Positions 17,071 through 26,017 are shown, counted from the first letter of the stretch. The stretch: 53,187 bases of DNA from Streptomyces huiliensis (GCF_020037025.1 NZ_JAIQLH010000095.1:1-53187); one strand, 5' to 3'. Made by a program: numbers and translations. Notes: a model not told the origin generated them from the letters alone.

Positions 17071-17228
17071 GATCACGACCTTCTGCGACGAGGAGCCTGC
17101 GAAAGCGACACCTTTCGACACCCCTCTCGACGGTACCCACGGATTCGGCGCGCGTGTTGCCTTGTCGAAGGAAGCACTCGTCCGTGACGCACAACCTCCC
17201 TGTTGCGCCCGACCCGTAGGGGACACGC

Positions 17229-17666
17229 ATGATCAAACACCAGCGGAGTGCACCCTCCGCCTGCTGTGCCCTTCCCGTCGTCCCACCACTACGCCTCGTC
17301 GTGGAGAGCTCCGGCAGAGCACCCTCCACGGCTCGGGCATACGCCCGGAAAGTGGTCGAGAACGCCGTCGCCGGCACCGATCCCGACTACGTGTTCACCG
17401 TCGCGCTCGTCGTCACGGAGCTGGTGACCAACGCGGTGCGCTACGGCACCGAGCCCGGTGACTCCCTGCTCGTCGTGCTCGACGCCGACGACGTCCGGGC
17501 CCGCGTCGAGGTGCACGACACCGTCCGCCGGGTGCCCCGGCTCAAGCCGGAGAGTGGTGAACGCGCGAGGGGCCGTGGGCTCCGCATCGTCGACGCCCTC
17601 GCCACCTGGGGAACGGGCGAACGCCCCCTGGGCAAGTACGTGTGGGCGGAGGTGAGGAGGCGGTGA
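17229..17666 (+). CDS. Anti-sigma factor-like ATP-binding protein (HATPase_c_2)
   Basis: A 145-aa GHKL ATPase domain with an N-box (VVTELVTNAVRYG) and G-box (GRGLRIVDALATWG), related to SpoIIAB/RsbW. Many Streptomyces paralogues accompany XRE regulators like its divergent neighbour. It probably acts by binding partner proteins rather than as a sensor kinase. The stop overlaps the next gene's GTG by 4 bp. Confidence 0.9.
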   Translation: MIKHQRSAPSACCALPVVPPLRLVVESSGRAPSTARAYARKVVENAVAGTDPDYVFTVALVVTELVTNAVRYGTEPGDSLLVVLDADDVRARVEVHDTVRRVPRLKPESGERARGRGLRIVDALATWGTGERPLGKYVWAEVRRR

Positions 17667-18172
17667 GCGCCTCTCCCGTCAAGGCCACGCCGAGCCTCGC
17701 GTTCCTCACGGACGTCACGTTCGCCACCGGCATGCACTACTCGGACACCGGCGCCGTCGCGCACCTCCTGATGACCCAGACCCCGCCCCGCCGGGCCGGC
17801 GAAACCGTCGAGTGGATCGAGGCCGGCATGCGCGCCCTCGCCTTCTGCCTGGGCCTCGGCCCGGTCGAGGAGGAACCCCGCTATGTCGGATCGCGGATCT
17901 CTCTGCACCGCGGCATCGTCCGGCTCGACTACGGCGACGACTGGTGGGAACTCCGGATCCCCGGGACCGGCCGGACGTGGCGCGACCACGTCGCCGCCGG
18001 TGGCCCCGTCCGCCTGGTCCTCTCGTTCGAGCCGCCCCCCGGCGGCCGCGGCAGGGAGGACATGATCCGGTTCGTCGAGGCGGGTGTCGGGGCCGGGAAG
18101 GTGCGGTGGGGCACTACGCGGGCGCGTCCCCGTTTCCGTCGCAGCGTGCGGCCGGGACGCGCCGGGGTCTGA
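17663..18172 (+). CDS. Unknown small protein coupled to the ATPase
   Basis: A 169-aa protein from GTG 17663 (GTGA overlap with the ATPase stop; GAGGAGG upstream). It has Trp- and Gly-rich conserved-looking stretches such as DYGDDWWELRIPGTG and a basic C-terminus. I do not recognise the family. The tight coupling suggests a role with the ATPase or XRE regulator. Confidence 0.75.
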   Translation: MSASPVKATPSLAFLTDVTFATGMHYSDTGAVAHLLMTQTPPRRAGETVEWIEAGMRALAFCLGLGPVEEEPRYVGSRISLHRGIVRLDYGDDWWELRIPGTGRTWRDHVAAGGPVRLVLSFEPPPGGRGREDMIRFVEAGVGAGKVRWGTTRARPRFRRSVRPGRAGV

Positions 18173-18501
18173 GCCCGGCTCGCGGGGGCGTTCACCCAGC
18201 CGGCTGCAAAGTCCGGGCGTCGCACAGGTGACTCGCGGGCGGGGCGGGGGCGGTGGGGGAACGTTCCCGGGGGCGTCGGCGGCGGTGTTCTCGAGCGCAA
18301 CGCAAGGCCCGGATCGGGTGACGGGACACGCCCGGGTGAATCGCACAGCGGGTGCCGGGCCGGCCGCCGTGTCGTTGCTGGGTCGTTGACGGTGGATCGA
18401 ATTCCCGCTCGATCAGAGGCACTTGGGGAGCCGTGACGTCCACGATCGGGGGTCGTTTTTCCGAGCACCCGTCCGATCAGGACCGTCAAGGAGGAGGCGC
18501 G
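18173..18501. other. 329-bp non-coding stretch upstream of the NUDIX-ABC pair
   Basis: It is G-rich in its first half and has no credible gene. TTGACG at ~18386 could be a -35 box for the downstream pair. An in-frame GTG at 18433 would lengthen the NUDIX protein by 23 residues, but the downstream GTG has the better ribosome binding site. Confidence 0.4.
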
Positions 18502-19008
18502 GTGCATCACCGCAACGAACGTCACTCACTCACCACGGAGGCGCCCTTGCCGTTCGAATCCCGCACGGGACCCTGCCCGTGCACCGTCGACGTGATGGTG
18601 CTGCTGCACCGGGAGGACGGCAGGGTGCTGCTCGTCCGCCGGGACGGCCCGCTCGTCCCGCCCGGCGGTGTGCTGCGGTACGGCGAACCGGTCACCGCCC
18701 GGGCCCTGCGCGAGGTCCGGCGGCAGACCGGGGTCGGGGTCGACCCGGATGATCTGGAGTTCTGCCACCTGGTCCACCGCCGCACCACCGGCGGCCAGGG
18801 GCGGCTCGCGGTGGTGTTCACCGCCCAGCGGTGGGTCGGCCGGCTCCGGTCCCGGGAGGACAGCGGCCGGGCGGCGATGGTGTGGGCCGATCCGGCCCGG
18901 CCGCCCGCGGACCGGACGGCCCACACGGCCGCGCTGCTCGACGCGTTCAACGCCGGGGCGCTGCTGTCCACCGACGACTGGGCCACCAGGGCGGGAGGGG
19001 CGGCGTGA
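18502..19008 (+). CDS. NUDIX-domain protein with degenerate catalytic box
   Basis: A 168-aa NUDIX fold. GTG 18502 follows AAGGAGGAG. The NUDIX box aligns as Gly56-x5-Glu62-x7-Arg70-Glu71 and Gly77, but the two metal-binding glutamates of the REUXEEXGU core are replaced by Arg74 and Gln75 (REVRRQTG). Hydrolase activity is therefore doubtful, and a binding or regulatory role is possible. Its stop overlaps the ABC exporter start by 4 bp, so it probably works with that transporter. Confidence 0.88.
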   Translation: MHHRNERHSLTTEAPLPFESRTGPCPCTVDVMVLLHREDGRVLLVRRDGPLVPPGGVLRYGEPVTARALREVRRQTGVGVDPDDLEFCHLVHRRTTGGQGRLAVVFTAQRWVGRLRSREDSGRAAMVWADPARPPADRTAHTAALLDAFNAGALLSTDDWATRAGGAA

Positions 19009-21035
19009 AGAGCGCTCGCGAAAAGACGCAGGAGGGCGAGGGGTCGGCGTCCGAGCGGCTGCTGTTCGGCGGGCCGCTGCTGTACGACGCGCGCTGGGCG
19101 CACCACCACCACGCCTTCTTCGAGATGACCCTCTGGACGATGGCGCTGCAACTGCCCCGCATGGTGGCCTTCACCGCGCGCCTCGCCCTGCGCGCCGACC
19201 GGCGTGCGCTGTGGACCGTGGGCCTCGCCGAGCTGGTCCGCGGTGCCGGTCAGGCCGTCGGGCTGATCGCGGTGAACAGCGTGCTGGCCGGCGTCCTGGC
19301 CGAGGGGACGATCGGACAGCGGGTGCAGTCGGCGATCCCGGCGATGATCGGCGTCGCGGTGACCGGGGCCGTCGGCGCGCTGGCCGACGCCGCCTCCACC
19401 GCCGGTACCGGCCGGCTGGAGCCGAAGGTGGAACGGGTCGCCACCGAGATGTACCTGGCACGGGTCGCGCGGGTGGAGCTGGCCGCGATCGAGGACGCCC
19501 GCTTCAACCGGCTGATGGATTCCGCCCAGTACGGAGCCGGTTCCGCCCGCCGCATGGTCAAGGTGTGCACGGGAGTGATCGGTTCGCTGGTGAGCTTCGC
19601 GGCAGCCGCCGGCGTCCTCACCGTCCTGCACCCGGTGCTGCTGCCGCTGCTGATCCTGATGACCGTCCCCCGCTCCTGGGCGTCGCTCCGCAGCGCCCGC
19701 GCCCGGTACGCCAGTTACCTGCGGTGGATGCAGCACGCGCGGGCCGGGCGGCTGCTGTCGCAGACGCTGATGCGCACGGGCCCGGCCGCGGAGATCCGCG
19801 TCCACGACGTCGGCCCGTTCCTGCTGCACCACTTCCGCGCGATGGCGGAGGCGTCCGAGGCCGAGCAGTCGCGGCTGGCGACGGGCCGGGCCCGGGTCCG
19901 GCTGCTCGCCTCCGCCCTGACCGGGCTGGCCGCGGTCCTGACGTACGCGGCGCTCGGCGCGCTGCTCGCCACGGGCGTGATGTCGCTGTCCATCGCGGGC
20001 ACGGCCGTCCTCGCCATCCGCGGCGGCGGGCAGAGCCTGACCGCCCTCGTCCTCCAGGTCAACAACCTCTACGAGGAGTCCGCCTACGTCGGGGACCTCG
20101 AACGCCTCTTCACGGAGGCGCGGAAGTACACCATCCCGTCCGGCGGCGCGCCGGTGCCCGACGAGGTGTCGCTGATCCGCTTCGAGAACGTCACCTTCCA
20201 CTACCCCGAGGACGACGACGAGAAGGAGGCGGCCGGGGAAGGGAAACCCGGCGGGCGGAAACGGCCGGCCCTCAAAGACGTCACCCTCGACATCCCCGCC
20301 GGCCGGATCGTGGCCTTCGTCGGCGAGAACGGCTCGGGCAAGACGACCGTCTCGAAGCTGCTGGCGGGCCTGTACCAGCCGGACGCGGGCACCGTCCGGT
20401 GGGACGGCGTCGACGCCCGCACCCTGGACCGCGACCGGCTGTGGGCGCGGATCGGCATGGTGGGCCAGGACTTCCACCGCTGGCCGTTCACCTGCCGGAT
20501 GAACGTCGCCGTCGGCCGCCCGGGCCGGCCCGTCGACCAGGCGGCGGTGGAGGACGCCGCCGCGTACACCGGCGCCGACACGGTGGTGGAAGAGCTGCCG
20601 CACGGCTGGGACACCCTGCTCTCGAAGGGGTACCGCGGCGGGCACCAGATCTCCGGCGGCCAGTGGCAGCGGCTCGGCATCGCCCGCGCCCGCTACCGCG
20701 ACGCGGACATCCTGATCGTCGACGAACCGACCTCCGCCCTCGACGCCCGGGCGGAGCTGGAGGTCTTCGAGCGGATCCGCAAGCTGGCGGACGGCGGGCA
20801 GACGGTCGTCCTGATCACCCACCGCCTCGCCTCCGTCCGGCACGCCGACCTCATCCACGTCCTCGACAAGGGCCAACTGGTCGAGTCCGGCACCTTCGAG
20901 GAGCTTCTGCACCGCCCGTCGGCGGGCGTCTTCCGCGAGCTGTACGAACTCCAGCGCGCCCAGTACCAGGACGCCCGGCTGCCGGGCATGCGGACCCCGG
21001 CCGACGCGGAGGGGGGCGGCGGCGTGATGCGGTGA
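19005..21035 (+). CDS. ABC exporter, fused permease and ATPase
   Basis: A 676-aa half-transporter. An N-terminal transmembrane domain (~40-360) is followed by an ATPase with Walker A GENGSGKTT near 440, signature ISGGQ near 549 and Walker B ILIVDEPTSALD near 572. An acidic insert (EDDDEKEAAGEGK) sits just before the Walker A strand. It resembles exporters found with peptide or natural-product loci, but no precursor peptide or maturase is visible. GTG 19005 overlaps the NUDIX stop. Confidence 0.92.
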   Translation: MKSAREKTQEGEGSASERLLFGGPLLYDARWAHHHHAFFEMTLWTMALQLPRMVAFTARLALRADRRALWTVGLAELVRGAGQAVGLIAVNSVLAGVLAEGTIGQRVQSAIPAMIGVAVTGAVGALADAASTAGTGRLEPKVERVATEMYLARVARVELAAIEDARFNRLMDSAQYGAGSARRMVKVCTGVIGSLVSFAAAAGVLTVLHPVLLPLLILMTVPRSWASLRSARARYASYLRWMQHARAGRLLSQTLMRTGPAAEIRVHDVGPFLLHHFRAMAEASEAEQSRLATGRARVRLLASALTGLAAVLTYAALGALLATGVMSLSIAGTAVLAIRGGGQSLTALVLQVNNLYEESAYVGDLERLFTEARKYTIPSGGAPVPDEVSLIRFENVTFHYPEDDDEKEAAGEGKPGGRKRPALKDVTLDIPAGRIVAFVGENGSGKTTVSKLLAGLYQPDAGTVRWDGVDARTLDRDRLWARIGMVGQDFHRWPFTCRMNVAVGRPGRPVDQAAVEDAAAYTGADTVVEELPHGWDTLLSKGYRGGHQISGGQWQRLGIARARYRDADILIVDEPTSALDARAELEVFERIRKLADGGQTVVLITHRLASVRHADLIHVLDKGQLVESGTFEELLHRPSAGVFRELYELQRAQYQDARLPGMRTPADAEGGGGVMR

Positions 21036-21044
21036 GCGGCGCCG

Positions 21045-21080
21045 GGCCGGGGTGCCTCGTTCGGGGGACCCCGGCGCGGC
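21045..21080. terminator. Possible bidirectional terminator between convergent genes
   Basis: CCGGGGT and ACCCCGG arms, extended by further GC pairs, lie in the 60-bp gap between the ABC exporter and the convergent aldo/keto reductase. There is no T-run, so this rests on position and pairing. Confidence 0.4.
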
Positions 21081-21097
21081 TTGTCTCCGTTACCGCG

Positions 21098-22090
21098 CTA
21101 GGCGGCGGGCCGGAGGGCGGCGTCGACGAGGGCGAGTTCCTCGTCCGTGAAGGTGAGGTTCCGGGTGGCGGCCAGGCTGTCGTCGAGCTGTGCCGTGCTG
21201 CTGGCCCCGACGATCACGGAGGTCACCGTCGACCGCAGCACCCAGGCCAGCGCCAGCTGCGTGAGCGTCTGCCCGCGTTTGGTGGCGATGTCGTTCAACG
21301 TCCGCAGGCGGTGGACGAGTTCGGGCGTCACGTCGGTGGAGGACAGGAACGGGCTGGCGCCCGCCGCCCGTGAGCCGGGCGGGATGCCGTCGAGGTAGCG
21401 GCCGGTCAGCAGGCCCTGGGCGAGGGGCGAGTAGACGACCGTGCCGATCCCGAGCTCGTCCAGCGTGTCCAGCAGCTCCTCCTCGGGGGCGCGGTCGAGG
21501 AGCGAGTACCGGGGCTGGTGGAGGAGGAGCGGCGTGCCGAGGTCGCGGAGGACGCGGGCGGCCTCGCGGGTCTGCTCGGGCGAGTAGTTGGAGACGCCGG
21601 CGTAGAGGGCCTTGCCCTGACGGACGGCGGTGTCCAGGGCGCCCATGGTCTCCTCCAGCGGGGTGCCGGGGTCCGGGCGGTGCGAGTAGAAGACGTCCAC
21701 GTACTCCAGGCCCATGCGGCTCAGGCTCCGGTCGAGCGAGGCGAGGAGGTGCTTGCGGGAGCCCCATTCGCCGTACGGGCCCGGCCACATGAGGTAGCCG
21801 GCCTTGGTGGAGACGACGAGCTCGTCGCGGTGCGCGCGCAGCCCGCCGTCGAGTACGCGGCCGAACGCGGTTTCCGCCGCCCCCGGCGGCGGGCCGTAGT
21901 TGTCGGCCAGGTCGAAGTGGGTGACGCCGTGGTCGAAGGCGTGGGTGACGAGGGACCGCTGGGTGTCGAGGTCGCGGTCGGTGCCGAAGTTGTGCCACAG
22001 CCCGAGGGAGACGGCGGGGAGCTTCAGGCCGCTGCGGCCCGCGCGGCGGTAGGGCATGGCGGCGTAGCGGTCGGGGTTGGCGAGGTACAA
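21098..22090 (-). CDS. Aldo/keto reductase, YghZ/Kv-beta type
   Basis: A 330-aa NADPH-dependent reductase with the family opening PYRRAGRSGLKLPAVSLGLW, Asp/Tyr in HFDLADNYGPP, STKAGYLMWPGPYG with the catalytic lysine, and HRPDPGTPLEETM. These match the L-glyceraldehyde-3-phosphate reductase group. The TTG start at 22090 is chosen because GGAAAGG precedes it and the first residues (YLANPDRYAAMPYRR) are conserved in this group. It probably detoxifies reactive aldehydes. Confidence 0.9.
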   Translation of the reverse strand: MYLANPDRYAAMPYRRAGRSGLKLPAVSLGLWHNFGTDRDLDTQRSLVTHAFDHGVTHFDLADNYGPPPGAAETAFGRVLDGGLRAHRDELVVSTKAGYLMWPGPYGEWGSRKHLLASLDRSLSRMGLEYVDVFYSHRPDPGTPLEETMGALDTAVRQGKALYAGVSNYSPEQTREAARVLRDLGTPLLLHQPRYSLLDRAPEEELLDTLDELGIGTVVYSPLAQGLLTGRYLDGIPPGSRAAGASPFLSSTDVTPELVHRLRTLNDIATKRGQTLTQLALAWVLRSTVTSVIVGASSTAQLDDSLAATRNLTFTDEELALVDAALRPAA

Positions 22091-22517
22091 GGCAGACCTT
22101 TCCGTGGATCCGGCCGGGTGCCGCCAGCCTGGCTGACGCGGGCGGCGGGCGCCAGGGACCGTTTCGGTGAGTCGGGGGGCCGGACGGGCGGAAGGCCGGT
22201 GGGGCAGAGGGCCGGTGGGGCGGAAGGCCGGAGGGGCGGAAGGCCGGAGGGGCGGAAGGCCGGAGGGGCGGAAGGCCGGAGGGGCGGAGGGCCGGCCGAC
22301 GGCCCGTGGCGCGTCGCCCGTGGCCGGCGGCCGGTGAACCCGTGGCGCCAGGCCGGTGATTCATGGCCGGTGAGTCTGTGACCCCTCGGCGGTGGCCGTG
22401 GCCGGTGGCGCGTCGCCCCGCCGCCCGTGGCGGTGAGCCCGTATCCCTCGGCCCGTCGCCCGTCGCCCGTCGCGGTGAGCCCGTGGCCCTCGGCCCGTCG
22501 CCCGTCGGAGGCTCTCG
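22091..22517. repeat. Intergenic minisatellites (16-bp units and CCCGTCGC-type units)
   Basis: A 427-bp gap without a gene. From ~22180 to 22294 a 16-bp unit close to AAGGCCGGAGGGGCGG is repeated about six to seven times. From ~22340 to 22510 degenerate GTGGCCCTCGGCCCGTCG-type units follow. These are purely compositional repeats with no hairpin logic, probably slippage-derived. Confidence 0.75.
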
Positions 22518-22961
22518 TCAGAGACTCTCGTCGTCCCGGATCCGTACCGCCTCCTCCTCCGCGGAGAGGCCGTCGGTCGTGCCCTCCTGGGCGTAGACGT
22601 CCTGGTCGCGCGGGCGGTCGGGGTCGGGTTCGTCGTAGAGGAGGCCGGCGGGTTCCTCGTCGCCGGCCTCCGCGTCCGCGGTGGGCTCGTCGGGCTCGGG
22701 GTCGTCCCGGGCGGGCCTGGCGGGGTCGGCGGCCCGGGCCGGGTCCGCGTCGGGCTCCTCCTCTTCCAGCCGGTCGTCCAGCGGCCGGCCCTCCCGCAGT
22801 TCCTCGGCGGTCGGCCGGTCCTGGGTGACGGCGGTGGGGGTGTCCCCCGGTACCGGCATCCGCTGCGGGTCGCTCGACCGCTGCTGTTCCGGCGTGCCGT
22901 CCTGGAGGTCGGGGATGCCCTCGTCCTCGGGGGACGCTCCGGGGTCGTGGGGGGTGGTCAC
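22518..22961 (-). CDS. Acidic, probably disordered small protein
   Basis: A 147-aa protein, extremely rich in Glu, Asp, Pro and Arg, without hydrophobic core or cysteines. GTG 22961 follows AAGGAG and overlaps the upstream stop by 4 bp. Similar short hydrophilic proteins are common in Streptomyces stress loci. Function unknown. Confidence 0.65.
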   Translation of the reverse strand: MTTPHDPGASPEDEGIPDLQDGTPEQQRSSDPQRMPVPGDTPTAVTQDRPTAEELREGRPLDDRLEEEEPDADPARAADPARPARDDPEPDEPTADAEAGDEEPAGLLYDEPDPDRPRDQDVYAQEGTTDGLSAEEEAVRIRDDESL

Positions 22962-23413
22962 GGGGTCTCCTTCCCGGTCTCGGTGGCGTGTTCCTCGGTG
23001 GCCCGCTTCCCGGCGGTGCCTTCCCGTCCCAGCCGCTGCCGTTCGTGCTGCCCGTGCCGCGCCTCCCGGCCGCGCTCCCCGGGCGGGCGGCCGTATCCGG
23101 GCGGCGGGTCGACCTCGACGGGCGGGTGCCACGGCCCGCGCCGCACCTCCTCGCCGGGCTGCAACCCTTCGACGGGGCCTTCGGCGATCTCCGGCTGCTG
23201 TACGTCGCTGCCGGCCACGTTCGGCGTGTCGCCCTTGCCGATCGGCGCGGGCCGCGCACGCGGCGCCCCGCCCTCGTCCCGTCGTCGCCCGCTCCGGCCG
23301 CTCGGGCCGCTCGGGCCGCTCGGGCCGCTCGGGCCGCTCTCGGCGCTCCGGCCGTTCCGCTCGTTCCGCGGGTCCGTCGAGCCCTGCTGACGAGCGCCGT
23401 GGTCTGCCTGCAT
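22958..23413 (-). CDS. Hydrophilic low-complexity protein
   Basis: A 151-aa protein from ATG 23413 (GGAGGAC upstream). It contains a GPSGPSGPSGPSG run encoded by a 9-bp tandem repeat, then Gly/Pro/Arg-rich sequence with PIGKGDTPNVAGSDVQQP. It is translationally coupled to the acidic protein downstream. Probably intrinsically disordered; no family recognised. Confidence 0.6.
   Translation of the reverse strand: MQADHGARQQGSTDPRNERNGRSAESGPSGPSGPSGPSGRSGRRRDEGGAPRARPAPIGKGDTPNVAGSDVQQPEIAEGPVEGLQPGEEVRRGPWHPPVEVDPPPGYGRPPGERGREARHGQHERQRLGREGTAGKRATEEHATETGKETP
23291..23340. repeat. In-frame 9-bp minisatellite
   Basis: The unit CTCGGGCCG is repeated about five times; it encodes Gly-Pro-Ser repeats on the minus strand. 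Its length is a multiple of 3, so copy-number change would keep the frame. Confidence 0.75.
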
Positions 23414-23625
23414 GACGTCCTCCGTTCCGGGGCGTTCCGTCGGTCCACCGGCCGTCGGCTCGGCGCCGGTGGCTCCGTGACGATCAGGCGCCTGCCCGCC
23501 GCGAGGGCTCCGACGCCTACCGAGCGCCCTTGTTCGCCTGGCGAGTAACCCCTCCGCCACGGTGTACGCACGGCACACCCGTCACCGGGCTCACGCCACC
23601 CGAGCGGCCCAGGGACCGGAAGCGT

Positions 23626-24837
23626 TCAGGCGTCCCCGGGCGGGCGGCCCGTGCGGAGCAGGTGGAGGACGGCGCGTTCGGCGGGGCCGTGCGTGGCCGG
23701 GGCGCCGGGGTCCACGCCGTCGCCGAGGTGCGGGAGGGCGGGGGCGATGGTGATGCCCTCCTCGTACAGTTCGATCACCCGCGGGTTGATGTACGAGGCG
23801 CGGCACACGGCGGGGGTGTTGCCGAGGTAGCCGGCGACCTCGCGGGCCGCGCGGGCGACGGCGCGGCGCCGGGCGGTCTCGCTGCGGGCGGCGCCCTGGG
23901 AGACGGCCAGCGCGACGGCGGCCATCACGGTGGCGTGCCAGGTGCGGAAGTCCTTGGCGGTGACGTCGAGTCCGGCCTGCTCCTTGAGGTAGGCGTTGAC
24001 GTCGTCGCCGGTCACGTCGTGCCAGGCTCGCCCCTCCCAGTACGCGAGCAGCCGGTCGCCCCCGCCGCCGCGACGGAGCAGCGCGGTCAGGGTGCGGCAG
24101 GCGGCGGGGTCGGTGACGGGCAGGACGATCTCCCGGCCGTGTTTGCCGGTGTAGGTGAAGACGACCGCGCCGCGCCGGCAGCGGGCGTGTTCGCGCAGCA
24201 GGGTGGTCAGGCCGTAGCTGTTGTGCCGTTCGGTGTAGCGGTCGCTGCCGATGCGGAAGAAGCCGAGGTCGATCAGGCGGACGGCGGTGGCCAGGACGCG
24301 GCGCCGGGTGAGGCCCCGGGCGGCCAGGTCCTCCTCGACGGCGTCCCGCAGGGCGGGCAGGGCCTCGGCGACGTCCAGGACGTGATCGTGCTTGGCCCGC
24401 TCCTGCGCGGCCCGGAACGCCGGGTGGTACAGGTACTGGCGGCGGCCCGCGACGTCGGTGCCGACGGCCTGGAGGTGCCCGTCCGGCCGGGCGCAGATCC
24501 ACACGTCGCGCCAGGCGGGCGGGATGACGAGCGCGCGGATCCGGGCGAGCGCCTCGGGGTCGCGCAGCGGTGCGCCCTCCGCGTCGCGGTAGCGGAAGCC
24601 GCGGCCGTGCCGGACGCGGACGTAGCCGGGTTCCGTGGGTCTGCTGTGGTGGAGCCGGGTGGCGGCCCGTTCGCTCCCGTCGCGGGCGCCGGTACGTGCG
24701 GGGGCGGCCGGGGCGGCCGGGGCGGCCGGGGCGGCCGGGGCGGCCGGGGCGGATGACTGCCGTGGGAGGGCGCGGGCCCGGCGGTCGCGTATCCGGCGGT
24801 CGCGGGCGGGGAGCACGTCTCCGGCGGCACTCTTCAT
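23626..24837 (-). CDS. DNA topoisomerase IB
   Basis: A 403-aa poxvirus/bacterial-type topoisomerase IB. After a Pro-Ala linker (~30-50) come the RYRDAEGAPLRDP N-domain and the catalytic domain, with IGSDRYTERHNSYGLTTL, the TGKHGRE lysine loop, KDFRTWHAT and the nucleophile Tyr349 in RASYINPRVIELY. It relaxes supercoils through a 3'-phosphotyrosyl link. ATG 24837 has no clear Shine-Dalgarno; a perfect 6-bp inverted repeat (ACCGGG/CCCGGT) abuts it. Confidence 0.93.
   Translation of the reverse strand: MKSAAGDVLPARDRRIRDRRARALPRQSSAPAAPAAPAAPAAPAAPARTGARDGSERAATRLHHSRPTEPGYVRVRHGRGFRYRDAEGAPLRDPEALARIRALVIPPAWRDVWICARPDGHLQAVGTDVAGRRQYLYHPAFRAAQERAKHDHVLDVAEALPALRDAVEEDLAARGLTRRRVLATAVRLIDLGFFRIGSDRYTERHNSYGLTTLLREHARCRRGAVVFTYTGKHGREIVLPVTDPAACRTLTALLRRGGGGDRLLAYWEGRAWHDVTGDDVNAYLKEQAGLDVTAKDFRTWHATVMAAVALAVSQGAARSETARRRAVARAAREVAGYLGNTPAVCRASYINPRVIELYEEGITIAPALPHLGDGVDPGAPATHGPAERAVLHLLRTGRPPGDA
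24700..24751. repeat. In-frame 9-bp minisatellite in topoisomerase IB
   Basis: GGGGCGGCC units repeated about five times encode the Ala-Pro-Ala linker near residues 30-45. They are unlike the rest of the gene and probably expand by slippage. Confidence 0.75.
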
Positions 24838-25202
24838 ACCGGGCTGATACCCGGTGTTCGGCTGTTCAAGGCGGGTCGGCGGCGGGCGGGTGTGGGGGCT
24901 GGGGTGGAGGGCTGGAGTGGAGGGCTGCGGTGGAGGGCTGCGGTGGGGTACGCCGCACGCTCCGCGGTCACGCGCGTCACAGGAACCGGATGTCTTCACA
25001 TCAAGGACACCGGGCCTTCGCCTGCTCGTCCTCCGGCACTGCTGATCTGTCGGATGGTCATACCGACTGCCGGCTCACTGCCCCACCGGCCCGTCAGCCC
25101 GTCAGCCCGTCGGCCCGTCAGCTCGTCGGCCCGTCAGCCCGTCGGCTCGTCGGCCACTGATCACTGATCACCGCTCACCGCTCACCGGAAGGAACGCGAC
25201 CG
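24838..25202. repeat. Intergenic stretch with two minisatellites
   Basis: A 365-bp gap. About 24898-24950 carries GGAGGGCTG-type 12-13-bp units; about 25080-25152 carries CCGTCAGCCCGTCGG-type units, then short ACTGATC and CCGCTCA duplications. The phosphatase promoter must be here but no box is obvious. Confidence 0.65.
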
Positions 25203-25817
25203 ATGCCCCCCACCCCGTCCACCCAGCCCACCGGGACCGCCCCGAGGTTCCGTACCGCCGCTCTCGCCGCTCTCGCCGCCCTGGCCGCGCTCGCGCTGCC
25301 GTTCGCGGCGCCGGGCACCGCCACTGCCGCGCAGACCGGCCCGGACGCGGACGTCCCCTCCTACCGGACCTGGCAGGCCGACGTACGCGAGGCGGTCGGC
25401 CCGGTGATCCCCTGGCTGCGGGAGCGGACCGCCGGGCGCGGCGGAAGGCCGGCCGTCGTGCTGGACATCGACAACACCGCCCTGGAGACGTACTACCACC
25501 CCGGCCGCGCCAACGAGCCCGTCCTCCGCGTGGCCGCGTGGGCGCGCGAGCACAAGGTCGCCGTCCTCTTCGTCACCGCCCGCACCTCCTCCTCGTCCGC
25601 CCGGAAGGAACTCCGGGCCGCCGGCTACCCGGTGGACGCGATCTGCACCCGCGAGCACGGCGAGAGCAAGGCCGAGGGCAAGGCGCGCTGCCGCGGGGAA
25701 CTCACGGAGGACGGCTACCGCATCACCGCCAACATCGGCAACCGCTCCACCGACTTCGAGGGCGGCTTCTACGAGAAGGGCTTCAAGCTGCCGGACTACG
25801 GCGGCAAGCTCTCCTGA
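25203..25817 (+). CDS. Secreted HAD-family (class IIIB) acid phosphatase-like protein
   Basis: A 204-aa protein. Residues 1-43 are a signal peptide with an Ala/Leu core and ATAA cleavage region. The HAD motif I DIDNTALET has nucleophile Asp88 and Asp90; motif II is VTART and motif III is around Lys in GESKAEGK. This resembles extracellular class B/IIIB acid phosphatases acting on phosphomonoesters. ATG follows GGAAGGAA. Confidence 0.88.
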   Translation: MPPTPSTQPTGTAPRFRTAALAALAALAALALPFAAPGTATAAQTGPDADVPSYRTWQADVREAVGPVIPWLRERTAGRGGRPAVVLDIDNTALETYYHPGRANEPVLRVAAWAREHKVAVLFVTARTSSSSARKELRAAGYPVDAICTREHGESKAEGKARCRGELTEDGYRITANIGNRSTDFEGGFYEKGFKLPDYGGKLS

Positions 25818-25839
25818 GGCGGCAAGCTCTCCTGCCGCC
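25800..25839 (+). terminator. Tandem duplication creating a hairpin after the phosphatase stop
   Basis: A 17-bp segment ending the gene (25800-25816) recurs directly after the stop (25818-25834). The second copy forms GGCGGCA-8 nt loop-TGCCGCC (25818-25839), a plausible terminator without T-run. Confidence 0.5.
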
Positions 25840-26017
25840 GCTGTGTGAGAGCGGGAGCGGGGGTACGCCGTCCGCCCGCCGCCCGCCCGTCAGGACCGGC
25901 TGCCGTTGCGCACCCGTCATCCGATGACGCTTGAACGGGCGCGGTACCAGCACGGCACCGGCCCGGCACCGGCGCGAACAAGCGCGCGGGCCCGGGCCCC
26001 GGCCCGTACGGAGCCGA

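Noticed and set aside
17160..17215. Inverted repeat CGCACAAC/GTTGCGC between the XRE and ATPase genes as operator
   Set aside because: The arms do not pair exactly and no second copy was found.
18173..18501. Search for a RiPP precursor peptide before the NUDIX-ABC pair
   Set aside because: No short frame with a ribosome binding site and Cys/Ser/Thr-rich core; no maturation enzyme nearby.
18522..20912. 796-codon minus-strand frame opposite NUDIX and ABC genes
   Set aside because: Composition is that of an antisense shadow, with no family motif and no ribosome binding site.
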